Assembly (NCBI RefSeq): GCF_030540545.1
Contig: NZ_JAUNVZ010000005.1
Location: 62,001-126,000 of the forward strand
DNA length: 64,000 nt
Direction of reading: 5' to 3'
From: Rothia sp. (in: high G+C Gram-positive bacteria)
Lineage (GTDB): Bacteria; Actinomycetota; Actinomycetes; Actinomycetales; Micrococcaceae
The notes under the pieces are model-generated. The model was not told the DNA's origin. It saw only the letters and a list, made by a program, of their open reading frames with translations, and ran no database searches. Below, in pieces: positions 1 to 9,110 of the stretch. The position numbers and the translations under genes are program-made. Positions within the stretch are counted from its first letter, which is position 1. Each line of letters starts with the position of its first letter.

Positions 1-408
1 ATTGAGCGTGTTTTTGCTCAGGAGCAGGTTAATACGGTTATTGGTACCTCCCATGCTTCGGGTGCGGTGATTGCTGCGGCGGCTTCTGCCGGTGTGCCGG
101 TTTTCTTTCATACGCCCTCGGAGGTGAAGGCGGCGGTCACCGGTTCGGGTCGTGCGGATAAGGCGTCGGTGGGTCGTATGGTCACGCGTATTCTTGGTTT
201 GGAGCGTATGCCTAAGCCTGCCGATGCTGCCGATGCGCTCGCCATTGCTATCTGTCACGGCTGGCGTGGCGGTGGCATTGGTTCGGGTGTGAATATGGCG
301 GCGCAGACTCAGACGCACCAGGGTTCGCGCCCGGTTGCCTCCCGCGCGTCGAATTTGACCCCGGCACAGAAGCTTTGGATGGAGGCGGAGGCTCGCGCCC
401 GTCGCTAG
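1..408 (+). CDS. ruvC: Crossover junction endodeoxyribonuclease RuvC (3' part)
   Basis: The frame is open from base 1 and encodes the last 135 residues of RuvC, the dimeric Holliday-junction resolvase that works with RuvAB. The stretch [18 protein letters not shown] followed by [17 protein letters not shown] and the acidic run [15 protein letters not shown] is typical of the RuvC C-terminal half, including the last catalytic acidic residues. A glutamine-rich tail follows. The gene is cut only by the window edge. It stands upstream of ruvA with a 244-base gap that holds a separate promoter, so ruvAB can be transcribed independently. Confidence 0.93.
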   Translation: MERVFAQEQVNTVIGTSHASGAVIAAAASAGVPVFFHTPSEVKAAVTGSGRADKASVGRMVTRILGLERMPKPADAADALAIAICHGWRGGGIGSGVNMAAQTQTHQGSRPVASRASNLTPAQKLWMEAEARARR

Positions 409-592
409 AGTCACCTCGCCATATCAACCTCTGGATAGCGCTCTCGCTAGGGGAGTATTGTGCTATCGATAATCTCTCCTTTCTGCTGTGAAATAGTTGG
501 ATAGCCGGTATCTGCCCTGACCCGATCGATTGCTGATACCCCAAACTTAGCAGAGATTTTCGATTATTTTCGACGCAACACGCCGAATATGT

Positions 593-622
593 TTGATTTT
601 TGTAAAGATGTTCTAATATACT
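593..622 (+). promoter_or_regulatory. Candidate sigma-A promoter of ruvAB
   Basis: TTGATT (593-598) and TATACT (617-622) are separated by 18 bases. The likely transcription start is near 629, about 24 bases upstream of the ruvA start codon. I saw no clear LexA palindrome around it. Confidence 0.55.
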
Positions 623-652
623 GGGTCTAAGTACTTCACGAAAGGACCGCGC

Positions 653-1273
653 ATGATTGCCTCCCTGACCGGTAGAATCAGCCAATTGGGGCTCGATCAC
701 CTGATTATTGATGTCAATGGTTTCGGCATGCTGGTACACGCCACCCCGCGCACTATTGCAACTCTGCGCACCGGCCAGGAAACCACCATTTTGACCGCAA
801 TGATCGTGCGCGAAGAGTCCATGACCCTGTACGGTTTCGCCGAGCCCGCCGAGCGTGCCGTGTTTGAAATGTTGATTTCTGTTTCGGGTATTGGTCCGCG
901 TATTGCTATGGCTGTGCTGAATGTTCACACCGCTAGCGATGTTGAGCGTGCGGTTGCCACCGGTGACGATAAGGCCTTTACCAAGGTGCCCGGTATTGGT
1001 CCTAAGGGTGCGCGTCGCCTGGTGCTTGAGCTTGCCGGTAAGCTGATCCTGGCGGATGGTCAGAGCGATGAGCTGCCCCTGGCTCAGGGTGTGGTGTGGA
1101 AGCCTCAGGTGCTGGATGCTCTGGTCTCCCTGGGCTGGAGTGAGAAGGACGCAACCGCCGCCATTGACAACTATGTCAAGCACCACCCGGAGTCCGAATC
1201 CGCTGCCGTGGCGGTGGCTCTGCGCGGTGTACTTGCCTCCCTGGGTACTCAGAATACGATTGGTCGACACTAA
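653..1273 (+). CDS. ruvA: Holliday junction branch migration protein RuvA
   Basis: This 206-residue protein is the junction-binding tetramer that loads the RuvB helicase. The N-terminal OB fold starts MIASLTGRISQLG. Two helix-hairpin-helix motifs are visible (SVSGIGPRIAMAVL and VPGIGPKGARRL, about residues 73-125). A C-terminal domain from about residue 145 contacts RuvB. Length is normal for the family. The start is supported by GAAAGGA eight bases upstream. ruvB begins nine bases after the stop, so the two form an operon. Confidence 0.97.
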   Translation: MIASLTGRISQLGLDHLIIDVNGFGMLVHATPRTIATLRTGQETTILTAMIVREESMTLYGFAEPAERAVFEMLISVSGIGPRIAMAVLNVHTASDVERAVATGDDKAFTKVPGIGPKGARRLVLELAGKLILADGQSDELPLAQGVVWKPQVLDALVSLGWSEKDATAAIDNYVKHHPESESAAVAVALRGVLASLGTQNTIGRH

Positions 1274-1282
1274 GGAAAGCCT

Positions 1283-2329
1283 ATGAGCGAAGATCCCTAT
1301 ACTTCGGCGGTGAACCCCGCCCCGGCTCAGCGCCTGGTCGCCATGGAAGAAGAGCCCGAAGAGAAGATGATTGAGGCGGCCCTGCGCCCCAAATCCCTGG
1401 ATGATTTTGTGGGTCAGTCCCGCGTGCGCAAGCAGCTCTCCCTGGTGCTGGAGGCGTCGAAAATGCGCGGCCGTAGCGCCGACCACGTGCTGCTCTCGGG
1501 CCCTCCCGGTCTGGGTAAAACCACCCTGGCAATGATTATTGCCGCCGAGATGGAGGCGCCCCTGCGTATTACCTCCGGCCCGGCTATTCAGCATTCCGGC
1601 GACCTGGCAGCAATCCTGTCTTCCCTGACCCCCGGCGAGGTGCTCTTCTTGGATGAAATCCACCGTATGAGCCGTCCCGCTGAGGAAATGCTCTATATGG
1701 CAATGGAAGATTTCCGCGTGGATATTGTGGTGGGTAAGGGCGCCGGTGCGACCTCTATTCCGCTGGAACTGCCTCAATTTACCCTGGTGGGTGCAACCAC
1801 CCGCGCGGGTCTGCTGCCCGGCCCCCTGCGTGACCGTTTCGGTTTTACCGGTCACCTGGAGTTTTATTCGGTTCCTGAGCTGGAGCTGGTGCTGCGCCGT
1901 AGCGCCGGTCTGCTGGATATGAAGATTACCTCCGAGGGCTTTACCGAGATTGCCGGTCGTTCTCGCGGCACCCCGCGTATTGCTAACCGCCTGCTGCGCC
2001 GCGTGCGCGACTGGGCTCTGGTGAACGGCGTGGACTATGTCAACGCTTATGATGCAGCAACCGCTCTGGATATGTATGAGGTGGACTCCCGCGGTTTGGA
2101 TCGTCTGGACCGTGCCGTGCTGGAGGCTCTGATTCACAAGTTTGGTGGTGGCCCGGTGGGTCTGTCCACTCTGGCTATTGCTGTGGGTGAAGAGACCGAG
2201 ACTGTGGAAACCGTTGCCGAACCGTACCTGGTGCGTGAGGGTCTGATTGGTCGTACTCCTCGCGGTCGTGTGGCGCTACCGGCGGCATGGGAACATCTGG
2301 GGCTTGAGCCTCCGGAAATTTCCCTCTAG
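1283..2329 (+). CDS. ruvB: Holliday junction branch migration ATPase RuvB
   Basis: This 348-residue AAA+ motor drives branch migration together with RuvA. The Walker A motif GPPGLGKT lies at residues 73-80 and the Walker B LDEIH with D124/E125. A sensor region [18 protein letters not shown] follows, and the C-terminal winged-helix domain ends [19 protein letters not shown] stands six bases before the ATG. The 20-residue N-terminal extension before the conserved [11 protein letters not shown] is usual in actinobacteria. Confidence 0.97.
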   Translation: MSEDPYTSAVNPAPAQRLVAMEEEPEEKMIEAALRPKSLDDFVGQSRVRKQLSLVLEASKMRGRSADHVLLSGPPGLGKTTLAMIIAAEMEAPLRITSGPAIQHSGDLAAILSSLTPGEVLFLDEIHRMSRPAEEMLYMAMEDFRVDIVVGKGAGATSIPLELPQFTLVGATTRAGLLPGPLRDRFGFTGHLEFYSVPELELVLRRSAGLLDMKITSEGFTEIAGRSRGTPRIANRLLRRVRDWALVNGVDYVNAYDAATALDMYEVDSRGLDRLDRAVLEALIHKFGGGPVGLSTLAIAVGEETETVETVAEPYLVREGLIGRTPRGRVALPAAWEHLGLEPPEISL

Positions 2330-2648
2330 GGTTCATCCAAAATTTCATATAGGCGTGCCCCGGTGCAGTGCTTTCCGATAACAGGGGAGGCACTGTACCG
2401 GGGCACGGCTATATCCAATATCACATTTAATACTTAAAACCCACGTCATAAAGTGTTCACATAACCTCTCCGTCCCGAAAAACACGCAAAAACTAAGGCG
2501 TACCTGAGAAATTTTTGTGCATTGAGCGTATTCGGTAGGGGATTAGCCCCCTCCTCACGTAGGATGGATAGGTAACATTACCTGCACTCTACCCTCGCGC
2601 ACCCGCGCCAACCATAGGGTAGAAAGCACATGAACGAAAAGAGATGTG
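2330..2648. other. Intergenic region ruvB-yajC
   Basis: This 319-base gap holds the ruvB hairpin (2354-2407) and, further down, a short stem GGTAACATTACC near 2571 and the yajC leader. No gene is visible. Confidence 0.6.
2354..2407 (+). terminator. Hairpin downstream of ruvB
   Basis: A 17-bp stem (2354-2370 with 2391-2407, one mismatch) encloses a 20-base loop. No T-run follows, so it may act as a weak terminator or as an RNA-stabilising element. Confidence 0.5.
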
Positions 2649-3014
2649 ATGAATTCAGCCGTACTGCTTATTATGTTCGCGCTGCTGGGTCTGATGATGT
2701 TTTTCCAGATCCGCACCCAGAAGAAGCGCTTCAACCAGCAGCAGCAGATGCGCGCTAACCTGGCACCCGGCAACCGCGTCATGACTACCGGCGGCCTGTT
2801 CGGTACCGTGGTTGATATTGACCGTGAAGAGGGCACCATCGACCTGGAAGTTTCCGAAGGTGTTGTCGTGACCTACCACCTGAGCGCTATCTCCACCATT
2901 GCCGGTAGCGAGCAGGCAGCAGCCGAGGCCGAAGAGACCGAGCAGGTTTCTGAGGATTCCGACCAGCCGGCAGAGACCGCTGAAACTTCGGCAACCGAGC
3001 CGAAGCAGAACTAA
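2649..3014 (+). CDS. yajC: Preprotein translocase subunit YajC
   Basis: This 121-residue single-pass membrane protein is an accessory of the SecDF complex. One N-terminal transmembrane helix (about residues 3-19) is followed by RTQKKRFNQQQQM and the conserved GNRVMTTGGLFGTVVDID. The tail is acidic and low in complexity (E/T/A-rich), as often seen in actinobacteria. An in-frame GTG lies one codon earlier (2646); I prefer the ATG. The gene is followed by secD and secF in the usual order. Confidence 0.94.
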   Translation: MNSAVLLIMFALLGLMMFFQIRTQKKRFNQQQQMRANLAPGNRVMTTGGLFGTVVDIDREEGTIDLEVSEGVVVTYHLSAISTIAGSEQAAAEAEETEQVSEDSDQPAETAETSATEPKQN

Positions 3015-3098
3015 ATAATGTGCATGCCGCAGCGCAGGCTCTCTCCATCGGACGGTGAAGAGTGCCGGTGCTGCGGCTAACGGGTAGAAAGGACAAGA

Positions 3099-4802
3099 AT
3101 GGCTCAGCGTTCACCGCTTGCCAGCGCGCGCCGCGCGTTTGTCTCGATGATCCTGCTCATGGTTATTCTGGCGGGTGGCATTTTTGGTTCCACCTTTGCC
3201 GGCGGCTCGTGGGCAGCAAAACTAGCATTGGACCTTTCCGGTGGTACCCAGATGATTCTGGCGCCCAAGGTCAATGGCTCCACCGATTCCTCGGTTTCTC
3301 AGGAGCAGCTGGAACAGGCCGTTGCGATTATCCGTCAGCGTGTTGACGGTGCCGGCGTGTCCGAGGCTGAGGTGACCACCTCTTTCGGCTCCGGCAGCAA
3401 TGTGGTTGTTTCGGTTCCGGGCACCATTAGCTCCGAGACTCGCTCCCTGATTCAGGCGTCGGCAAATATGACTTTCCGTGCGGTGCTGACCTCCGGCGCC
3501 CCGGCGGCTGTGACTGAGGATGCGCGCCTGGCAGATGATAAGCTGCCCAAGCCCACCGCCGAACCGACCAATGGTTCGGACACCAACTGGATCACCGCGG
3601 AACTTTGGCGCGAATACGAAGCTAAGGACTGCACCGCTGTCTCCAATGAAGAGGCTGCTCAAGATCCTTCCAAGGCTGTGGTGGCATGTTCCAAGGACGG
3701 CACCGAGAAGTACATTCTGGGTCCGGTTGAGCTGAATGGCTCCTCGATTTCTAACGCCAGCTATTCTCAGGAAACCACCGGTAATGGTGTGACCACCGGT
3801 CGCTGGGCTGTGAATATTGAATTTAATTCCGAGGCACGCGACACCTTCCGTGACGTGACTGCTCGTCTGAACGAGATCCGAGGCACCAACCCCTCTGATC
3901 CTCGCGCACGCTTTGCAATTATGCTCGACGGCAAGGTGCTCTCCTCCCCGGTATCCCAGGCAGTAATCGCCGACGGCAAGCCGCAGATCACCGGTAACTT
4001 CACCGAGCAGGAAGCTAAGCAGCTGGCAGACCAGCTTAAGTACGGTGCATTGCCCATTAGCTTCACCATCCAATCCGAGCAGCAAATTTCGGCAACCCTG
4101 GGTGGCGAGCAGCTGCGCGTGGGTCTGCTGACCGGCCTGATCGGTCTGCTGCTGGTGTTCGTATACTCCCTGTTCCAGTACCGACTGCTCGGCTTTGTCA
4201 CCATGGCATCGCTGGTGGTTGCGGGCATTATCTCCTATGAGGCAATCGTGCTGCTGGGCTGGGCAATGAACTACCGCCTGTCCCTGGCGGGCGTTGCCGG
4301 TCTGATTGTGGCGATCGGTGCGACCGCCGACTCGTTCATCGTGTATTTTGAACGAATCCGTGACGAGATTCGCGCCGGACGCACCATCCCCTCAGCGGTC
4401 AACCACGGTTGGAAGCGTGCATCGCGCACCATCCTGGCGTCCAAGGCAGTGAACCTGCTCGCCGCAGTGGTGCTCTACGTGGTCTCCGTGGGCTCGGTGA
4501 AGGGCTTCGCCTTCACCCTGGGTCTGACCGCAATTGCCGACCTGGTGGTCGTGTACCTATTCACCCACCCGGTGCTGACCCTGCTGGCAAACACCCGCTA
4601 CTTCGGTGAGGGTCGCCGCCACTCCGGTCTGTCTCCCGAATCCCTGGGGGCTGTGCCCTTCTACCGTGGCGCGGGTCGTACCCGCAAGCCTGAGGAGAAG
4701 GAGCAGACCCTGGCAGAGCGCAAGGCAGCCGAGCGTAAAGCAGCCGCCGAGGCAGAAGCCGCAGAGCAGGGTGCATCCGACACTGTAGCGAAGGAGGCGT
4801 AA
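3099..4802 (+). CDS. secD: Protein translocase subunit SecD
   Basis: SecD uses the proton-motive force, with SecF, to help preproteins leave the Sec channel. The 567-residue protein has an N-terminal transmembrane segment, the D1 motif LALDLSGGTQM (about residues 42-52) and a long periplasmic domain with QEQLEQAVAIIRQRVDGAGV. Five C-terminal membrane helices follow (about residues 345-505, GLIVAIGATADSFIVYFERIRDE). The tail is rich in charged residues and alanine. GAAAGGA precedes the ATG. secF begins one base after the stop, which suggests translational coupling. Confidence 0.96.
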   Translation: MAQRSPLASARRAFVSMILLMVILAGGIFGSTFAGGSWAAKLALDLSGGTQMILAPKVNGSTDSSVSQEQLEQAVAIIRQRVDGAGVSEAEVTTSFGSGSNVVVSVPGTISSETRSLIQASANMTFRAVLTSGAPAAVTEDARLADDKLPKPTAEPTNGSDTNWITAELWREYEAKDCTAVSNEEAAQDPSKAVVACSKDGTEKYILGPVELNGSSISNASYSQETTGNGVTTGRWAVNIEFNSEARDTFRDVTARLNEIRGTNPSDPRARFAIMLDGKVLSSPVSQAVIADGKPQITGNFTEQEAKQLADQLKYGALPISFTIQSEQQISATLGGEQLRVGLLTGLIGLLLVFVYSLFQYRLLGFVTMASLVVAGIISYEAIVLLGWAMNYRLSLAGVAGLIVAIGATADSFIVYFERIRDEIRAGRTIPSAVNHGWKRASRTILASKAVNLLAAVVLYVVSVGSVKGFAFTLGLTAIADLVVVYLFTHPVLTLLANTRYFGEGRRHSGLSPESLGAVPFYRGAGRTRKPEEKEQTLAERKAAERKAAAEAEAAEQGASDTVAKEA

Positions 4803-4803
4803 C

Positions 4804-5922
4804 ATGGCTGAAACCACCGTCAAGCCCAATGTATTCGCACGTTTTGGTAACGACCTGCACTCCGGCAAGCGTTCCTACCCCTTCCTGGGTAAGCGCCGTC
4901 TGTGGCTCGGTCTTGCCGCGCTGCTCATGGCAATTAGCGTGCTGATTCCCGTGCTCGGCCCCGGCTTTAACCTGGGTATTGATTTCCGTGGCGGTTCGGA
5001 GTTCGTGGTCTCTAAGACCGAACACACCGATATTGCCACCGGCACCAAGATCATTCACGATAACGCCCCGAACGCCACCGATGTGCGCGTAACCAATATT
5101 GCCCCCGGCACTATGCGCGCACAGATGAGCACCCTCAGCGATGACGAGACCCTGAAGATTAAGCAGGCGCTGCAGGACGGCTACGGCGTGACCAGCGACG
5201 ATGTGACCTCCTCCTTCGTGGGCCCGACCTGGGGTGCGGATGTCACCAACCAGGCGCTCTGGGGTCTGGTCGCCTTCGTGATTTTCGCGCTGATCGGTAT
5301 GGCACTGTACTTCCGCACTTGGAAGATGTCGATTGCCGCTATCGCCGGTCTGCTCTTCACCGTGGTCGTGACCGTGGGTCTGTACGCAGCTTTTGGTTTC
5401 GAGATTACCCCGAGTGCGATCATCGGCTTCTTGACTATTCTGAGCTACTCGCTCTATGACTCCGTGGTGGTCTTCGATAAGATCCGCGAGAACACTGAAA
5501 CCGTGTTTGAGCGTGAGGATTACACCTTCGAAGAGGAAACGAACCTGGCGGTCAACCAGACCCTGGTTCGCTCCATTAACACCGCAATCGTGGGTGTGCT
5601 GCCGGTCGGTTCGATCCTGTTCATCGGTGCGTTTATTCTGGGCGCCGGTACTCTGCAGGATCTGTCTCTGTCGCTGTTCGTGGGTATTCTGGTCGGCATG
5701 TTCGGTACCCTGTTCGTTTCGGCTCCGTTGTATGGCGCTTTGCGACTGGGGGAGAAGCCCATTGTTGAGCAGGCTGCTCGTGTTGAGGCAGCTCGTGCAC
5801 AGAAGGGCTCTGACTCTTCTGACTCTGATAGCGATTCTGAGGATGATGAGGATGCACCGGCTGAGTCTAAGCCGAAGCGTGCGCCTCGTGTGGAGATTAA
5901 CCTGGTCAATGTCACCGGTTAG
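4804..5922 (+). CDS. secF: Protein translocase subunit SecF
   Basis: This 372-residue partner of SecD has a first membrane helix at about residues 33-52, then GIDFRGGSEFVV, a periplasmic domain, and five helices ending near residue 310. The conserved segment SLYDSVVVFDKIREN is present. The tail after about residue 325 is a Ser/Asp/Glu run (SDSSDSDSDSEDDEDA) followed by a basic end, a lineage-specific extension. A strong palindromic hairpin follows the stop and probably ends the yajC-secDF transcript. Confidence 0.96.
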   Translation: MAETTVKPNVFARFGNDLHSGKRSYPFLGKRRLWLGLAALLMAISVLIPVLGPGFNLGIDFRGGSEFVVSKTEHTDIATGTKIIHDNAPNATDVRVTNIAPGTMRAQMSTLSDDETLKIKQALQDGYGVTSDDVTSSFVGPTWGADVTNQALWGLVAFVIFALIGMALYFRTWKMSIAAIAGLLFTVVVTVGLYAAFGFEITPSAIIGFLTILSYSLYDSVVVFDKIRENTETVFEREDYTFEEETNLAVNQTLVRSINTAIVGVLPVGSILFIGAFILGAGTLQDLSLSLFVGILVGMFGTLFVSAPLYGALRLGEKPIVEQAARVEAARAQKGSDSSDSDSDSEDDEDAPAESKPKRAPRVEINLVNVTG

Positions 5923-5940
5923 TATCTGACTCGATTCTGT

Positions 5941-5978
5941 CTAAAGGGTGAGTAGTGTAAACACTACTCACCCTTTAG
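5941..5978. terminator. Perfect 38-bp palindrome after secF
   Basis: The two 18-base arms (5941-5958 and 5961-5978) are exact reverse complements around an AA centre. There is no long T-run, but the stem is strong and could stop transcription in either direction. Confidence 0.7.
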
Positions 5979-6025
5979 TGTATTCAGGTTTAAATTTCTG
6001 GTGTTGACATACTGTGAGTGTAGAT

Positions 6026-6066
6026 AGTGTCTATTGAGTCATGTAATGCATGGCTCAATAGACACT
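6026..6066. repeat. Inverted repeat upstream of relA
   Basis: The 18-base arms 6026-6043 and 6049-6066 pair with one mismatch around TAATG. The repeat begins 16 bases after TTGACA (6004-6009), so it overlaps any -10 region there. It could be an operator or a hairpin at the 5' end of the relA leader. Confidence 0.6.
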
Positions 6067-6295
6067 TTGACCGCTCACAGACCGTCACAAAGTGTCACAA
6101 GCGGTTCGTTAGAACTGCATCCCATGCGGGTATTTCTACCCAACCGTCGCATACGCATCCAGAATCTATACCATCGACTCAATATTCACACGGCGGAGTG
6201 TTAAATTTTGCGTTGTGCTTCACAGAGCGTAGGATATAAATCATTCCGGTAACGCCATGGCGGCGTTGCATAATCAGTGTTTCAAGGAGTGTGCT

Positions 6296-8677
6296 ATGAG
6301 CGGTTCGCATGTGATTCCTGATGGTTCTATGCCTAATTCTTCGCAGGAGTCTAAGCCGGTGCGCGGTTCGCATCGTGTGATGGCTGCGGGTCAGCGTGTT
6401 CCTGATCGTCTGGTTTTTGGTCGTACTGGTGCCGGGTATTCTGAGCAGGGTGTGCGTTTTTCGCCTCTGCTGGCGCCGGTGATTCGCGCGGTGCGTAAGT
6501 ACCATCCGAATGAGGATGTTACGGTGCTGCAGCGTGCCTTTGAGGTGGCGGATCGTTACCATGTGGGTCAGAAACGTAAGAGTGGTGACCCGTATATTAC
6601 TCACCCGGTGGCTGTGACGACTATTCTTGCCGAGATGGGTGCGACGGGCCCGACTCTGGCTGCCGGTCTGCTGCACGATACGGTGGAGGATACCGAGTAC
6701 ACTCTGGAGCAGCTCACTGAGGATTTCGGCGAAGAGGTCGCCTATCTGGTCGATGGCGTGACTAAGCTGGATAAGATGACCTACGGCGAGAACGCCTCGA
6801 TTGAGACGGTTCGTAAGCTGGTGCTGTCCATGAGCAAGGATATTCGTGTGCTGCTCATTAAGCTGGCTGACCGTTTGCATAATGCGCGTACCTGGCGTTT
6901 TGTTCCGGCGAAGAGTGCTGCGAAGAAGGCTGAGGAGACGCTGAAGATTTACGCTCCTTTGGCGCATCGTCTGGGTTTGAACACGATTAAGTGGGAGCTT
7001 GAGGACCTGTCTTTTGCTGCCATGAGCCCGGAGATTTACGCCGAGATGGTGCGCATGGTCGGCGAGCGCACTCCTATGCTTGAGCAGTACCTGGAGCAGG
7101 CGAAGAGCACGATTATTGAGCGTCTGACTCAGATGGGTATTGAGGCGAGCGTGACGGGCCGCCCGAAGCATTATTATTCGATTCATCAGAAGATGAAGAC
7201 TAAGGGCCGCAGTTTCGAGGAGATTAACGATATCCTTGCGGTGCGCATTATGGTTGAGGAAGAGAACGATTGTTATACGGTTCTTGGCCATGTGCTCTCC
7301 CTGTGGCCGATGGTTCCGGGTCGTTTTAAGGATTATATTAAGAACCCGAAGAATAACCATTACCAGTCGCTGCATTTGACGGCTGCGGGTCCTGGTGGTT
7401 TGCCGCTGGAGATTCAGATCCGCACCTTTAAGATGCATGAAGAGGCTGAGTACGGTGTGGCGGCGCATTGGCGTTATAAGGCGGCTTCTCGCGGTGAGAA
7501 GGTTGCTGAGGTTAAGCGTGAGCCGGGTACTCAGACCGCCGCCATGAATGTGGGTATTCTGCAGGCTATTGCTGAGATTTCGAATTCTAATCCTGAGTCT
7601 GAGAAGTTCTATGAGTCTCTGGCTGACACTCTGGATACTGATGAGATTGTGGTGCTGACCCCGACCGGTCAGGCTATTGCTCTGCCTGCCGGTTCCACCC
7701 CGGTTGATTTTGCCTATGCGATTCATACGCAGGTGGGTAATCGCACGGTGGGCGCTAAGGTTAATGGCCGTTTGGTGCCGTTGCATACTGTGCTGCCGAC
7801 CGGTGCCACGGTTGAGATTATGACTACGAAGAATGAGGATGCTTCGCCCAGTGAGGACTGGTTGAAGTTTGTGCGTTCTTCGCGTGCTCGTACGAAGATT
7901 CGTCAGCATTTTGCGAAGGAGCGTCGCCTAGAGGCGCTGGATCGCGGCCGTGATGCTTTGACTAAGAGTATGCGCCATAATGAGCTGCCTCTGCAGAAGA
8001 TGATGAGCGCTGATTTGATGTTGCAGACCGCTCAGCATTTCCATAAGAATGATGTGGCTGCTCTGTATCGTGCGATTGGTGATTCTGAGCTGGCTGCGCG
8101 CGATGTTGTGGATGCCATGGTGGAGATTTACCGTGGCGACACCTCTCCGCAGTCGAGCGAGGATATTAGTACCTTTGATGAGGCTCTACTGAAGCAGACT
8201 CGCCGCCCGGAGAGCGATAACGGCATTATTGTGCCCGGTGCTGAGGGCGTGCTGACTCGTATTGCGCGCTGCTGCACTCCGGTGCCGCCGGATGAGATTG
8301 TGGGCATTGTGACTCGTGGTTCGGGTATTAGTGTACACCGTAAGGATTGCCCGAATATGCGCCATGCTGATGAGGAGCCGCGCATGACTGAAGTTGCCTG
8401 GGCGCCCTCGTCGGATACGACGTACCGCGTGCAGGTGCAGGTTGAAGGTCTGGATCGTAAGGGCCTGCTCAATGACCTGATTCGCGTGATTTCTGAGGCT
8501 GGCGTGAATATCCTGGATGCTCGCGTGTACACTTCCGAGGATCGTATTGCGGTGGATCGTTTCACCCTGGAGCTGGCGGATCGTTTCATGCTGGAGTATG
8601 TATTGAACGTGATTCATAATGTGGCTGGCGTGTATAAGGCGTATCGCCTCACGGGTTCTAAGCCTGCGGACGCCTAA
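6296..8677 (+). CDS. relA: Bifunctional (p)ppGpp synthetase/hydrolase (RelA/SpoT family)
   Basis: This 793-residue Rsh enzyme makes and degrades (p)ppGpp in the stringent response. An N-terminal HD hydrolase domain carries HDTVED, so hydrolase activity is likely kept. The synthetase domain has RPKHYYSIHQKM and YQSLHLTA with EYGVAAHWRYK. A TGS domain follows (about residues 430-490, VLTPTGQAIALPAGSTPVDFAYAIH), then a region with CCTPVPPDEIVG and a C-terminal ACT domain. I chose the ATG at 6296 because AAGGAG lies six bases before it. An in-frame ATG at 6257 would add 13 residues but lacks a ribosome site. Confidence 0.95.
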   Translation: MSGSHVIPDGSMPNSSQESKPVRGSHRVMAAGQRVPDRLVFGRTGAGYSEQGVRFSPLLAPVIRAVRKYHPNEDVTVLQRAFEVADRYHVGQKRKSGDPYITHPVAVTTILAEMGATGPTLAAGLLHDTVEDTEYTLEQLTEDFGEEVAYLVDGVTKLDKMTYGENASIETVRKLVLSMSKDIRVLLIKLADRLHNARTWRFVPAKSAAKKAEETLKIYAPLAHRLGLNTIKWELEDLSFAAMSPEIYAEMVRMVGERTPMLEQYLEQAKSTIIERLTQMGIEASVTGRPKHYYSIHQKMKTKGRSFEEINDILAVRIMVEEENDCYTVLGHVLSLWPMVPGRFKDYIKNPKNNHYQSLHLTAAGPGGLPLEIQIRTFKMHEEAEYGVAAHWRYKAASRGEKVAEVKREPGTQTAAMNVGILQAIAEISNSNPESEKFYESLADTLDTDEIVVLTPTGQAIALPAGSTPVDFAYAIHTQVGNRTVGAKVNGRLVPLHTVLPTGATVEIMTTKNEDASPSEDWLKFVRSSRARTKIRQHFAKERRLEALDRGRDALTKSMRHNELPLQKMMSADLMLQTAQHFHKNDVAALYRAIGDSELAARDVVDAMVEIYRGDTSPQSSEDISTFDEALLKQTRRPESDNGIIVPGAEGVLTRIARCCTPVPPDEIVGIVTRGSGISVHRKDCPNMRHADEEPRMTEVAWAPSSDTTYRVQVQVEGLDRKGLLNDLIRVISEAGVNILDARVYTSEDRIAVDRFTLELADRFMLEYVLNVIHNVAGVYKAYRLTGSKPADA

Positions 8678-8705
8678 ATCTCTGCGCGCCCGGCACCCGG
8701 TGCGG

Positions 8706-8711
8706 TACAAT
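8706..8711 (+). promoter_or_regulatory. -10 box placed for leaderless transcription
   Basis: TACAAT ends six bases before the ATG at 8718, so transcription would start at or beside the start codon. There is no Shine-Dalgarno. Confidence 0.5.
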
Positions 8712-8717
8712 TGAGAT

Positions 8718-8993
8718 ATGACTGAACCTCGTATTGAACTAACTCGCCTGCTGGACGCTTTGAGCGCGCATCTGACCGCTGTGGAGAATCGCCGCGGTGA
8801 GCAGGACCCCGCCGTGGATGAGGCGTATGTTGCTATTGCCAACGCTTTTGAAGCGTACGAGGATGCTCTCTTCGACACCTACCATGAGGTGACCCCTCTG
8901 GATGTTTTCATTGAAGATGAAGACGATGAGGATGAAGAGTTCTTCCCCGAGGATGACGAGGAAGACGACGACGATATTGAGTACGTCGACTAA
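8718..8993 (+). CDS. Small acidic protein of unknown function
   Basis: The predicted 91-residue protein starts MTEPRIELTRLLDALSAHL, with a helical N-terminal half. Its C-terminal third consists mostly of Asp and Glu (about residues 70-91, ending DDDDIEYVD). I do not recognise a family. The gene has no Shine-Dalgarno but does have a -10 box six bases before the ATG, and a strong terminator directly follows, so it is probably a real monocistronic gene. The extreme charge suggests a DNA-mimic, chaperone-like or ribosome-associated role, but this is a guess. Confidence 0.7.
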   Translation: MTEPRIELTRLLDALSAHLTAVENRRGEQDPAVDEAYVAIANAFEAYEDALFDTYHEVTPLDVFIEDEDDEDEEFFPEDDEEDDDDIEYVD

Positions 8994-9008
8994 TCTTTGA
9001 CGCTTAGG

Positions 9009-9037
9009 GCGCTCGGGTATTGTACCCGGGCGCTTTT
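9009..9037 (+). terminator. Rho-independent terminator
   Basis: An 11-bp stem (9009-9019 with 9023-9033, one G-U pair) with a 3-base loop is followed by TTTT. It ends the small acidic protein gene. Confidence 0.85.
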
Positions 9038-9110
9038 GCGTCTGCTGATTATCTCACTGACGGCGCGCTTTTACCGCACGCATGACGGGTACCCAGAGAA
9101 AGGATGAACC

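Larger units (their letters stand above)
5923..6295. other. Intergenic region secF-relA
   Basis: This 373-base gap contains the secF terminator palindrome, a TTGACA box at 6004, a second inverted repeat at 6026-6066, a small stem AACGCC...GGCGTT at 6251-6267, and the relA ribosome site. If transcription starts near 6035, the relA leader is about 260 bases long. Confidence 0.6.

Noticed and set aside
248-2137. Long 629-codon open frame on the minus strand over ruvA-ruvB
   Set aside because: It lies antisense to ruvC, ruvA and ruvB, whose motifs are complete, and its sequence is His/Gln-rich shadow translation typical of antisense high-GC genes.
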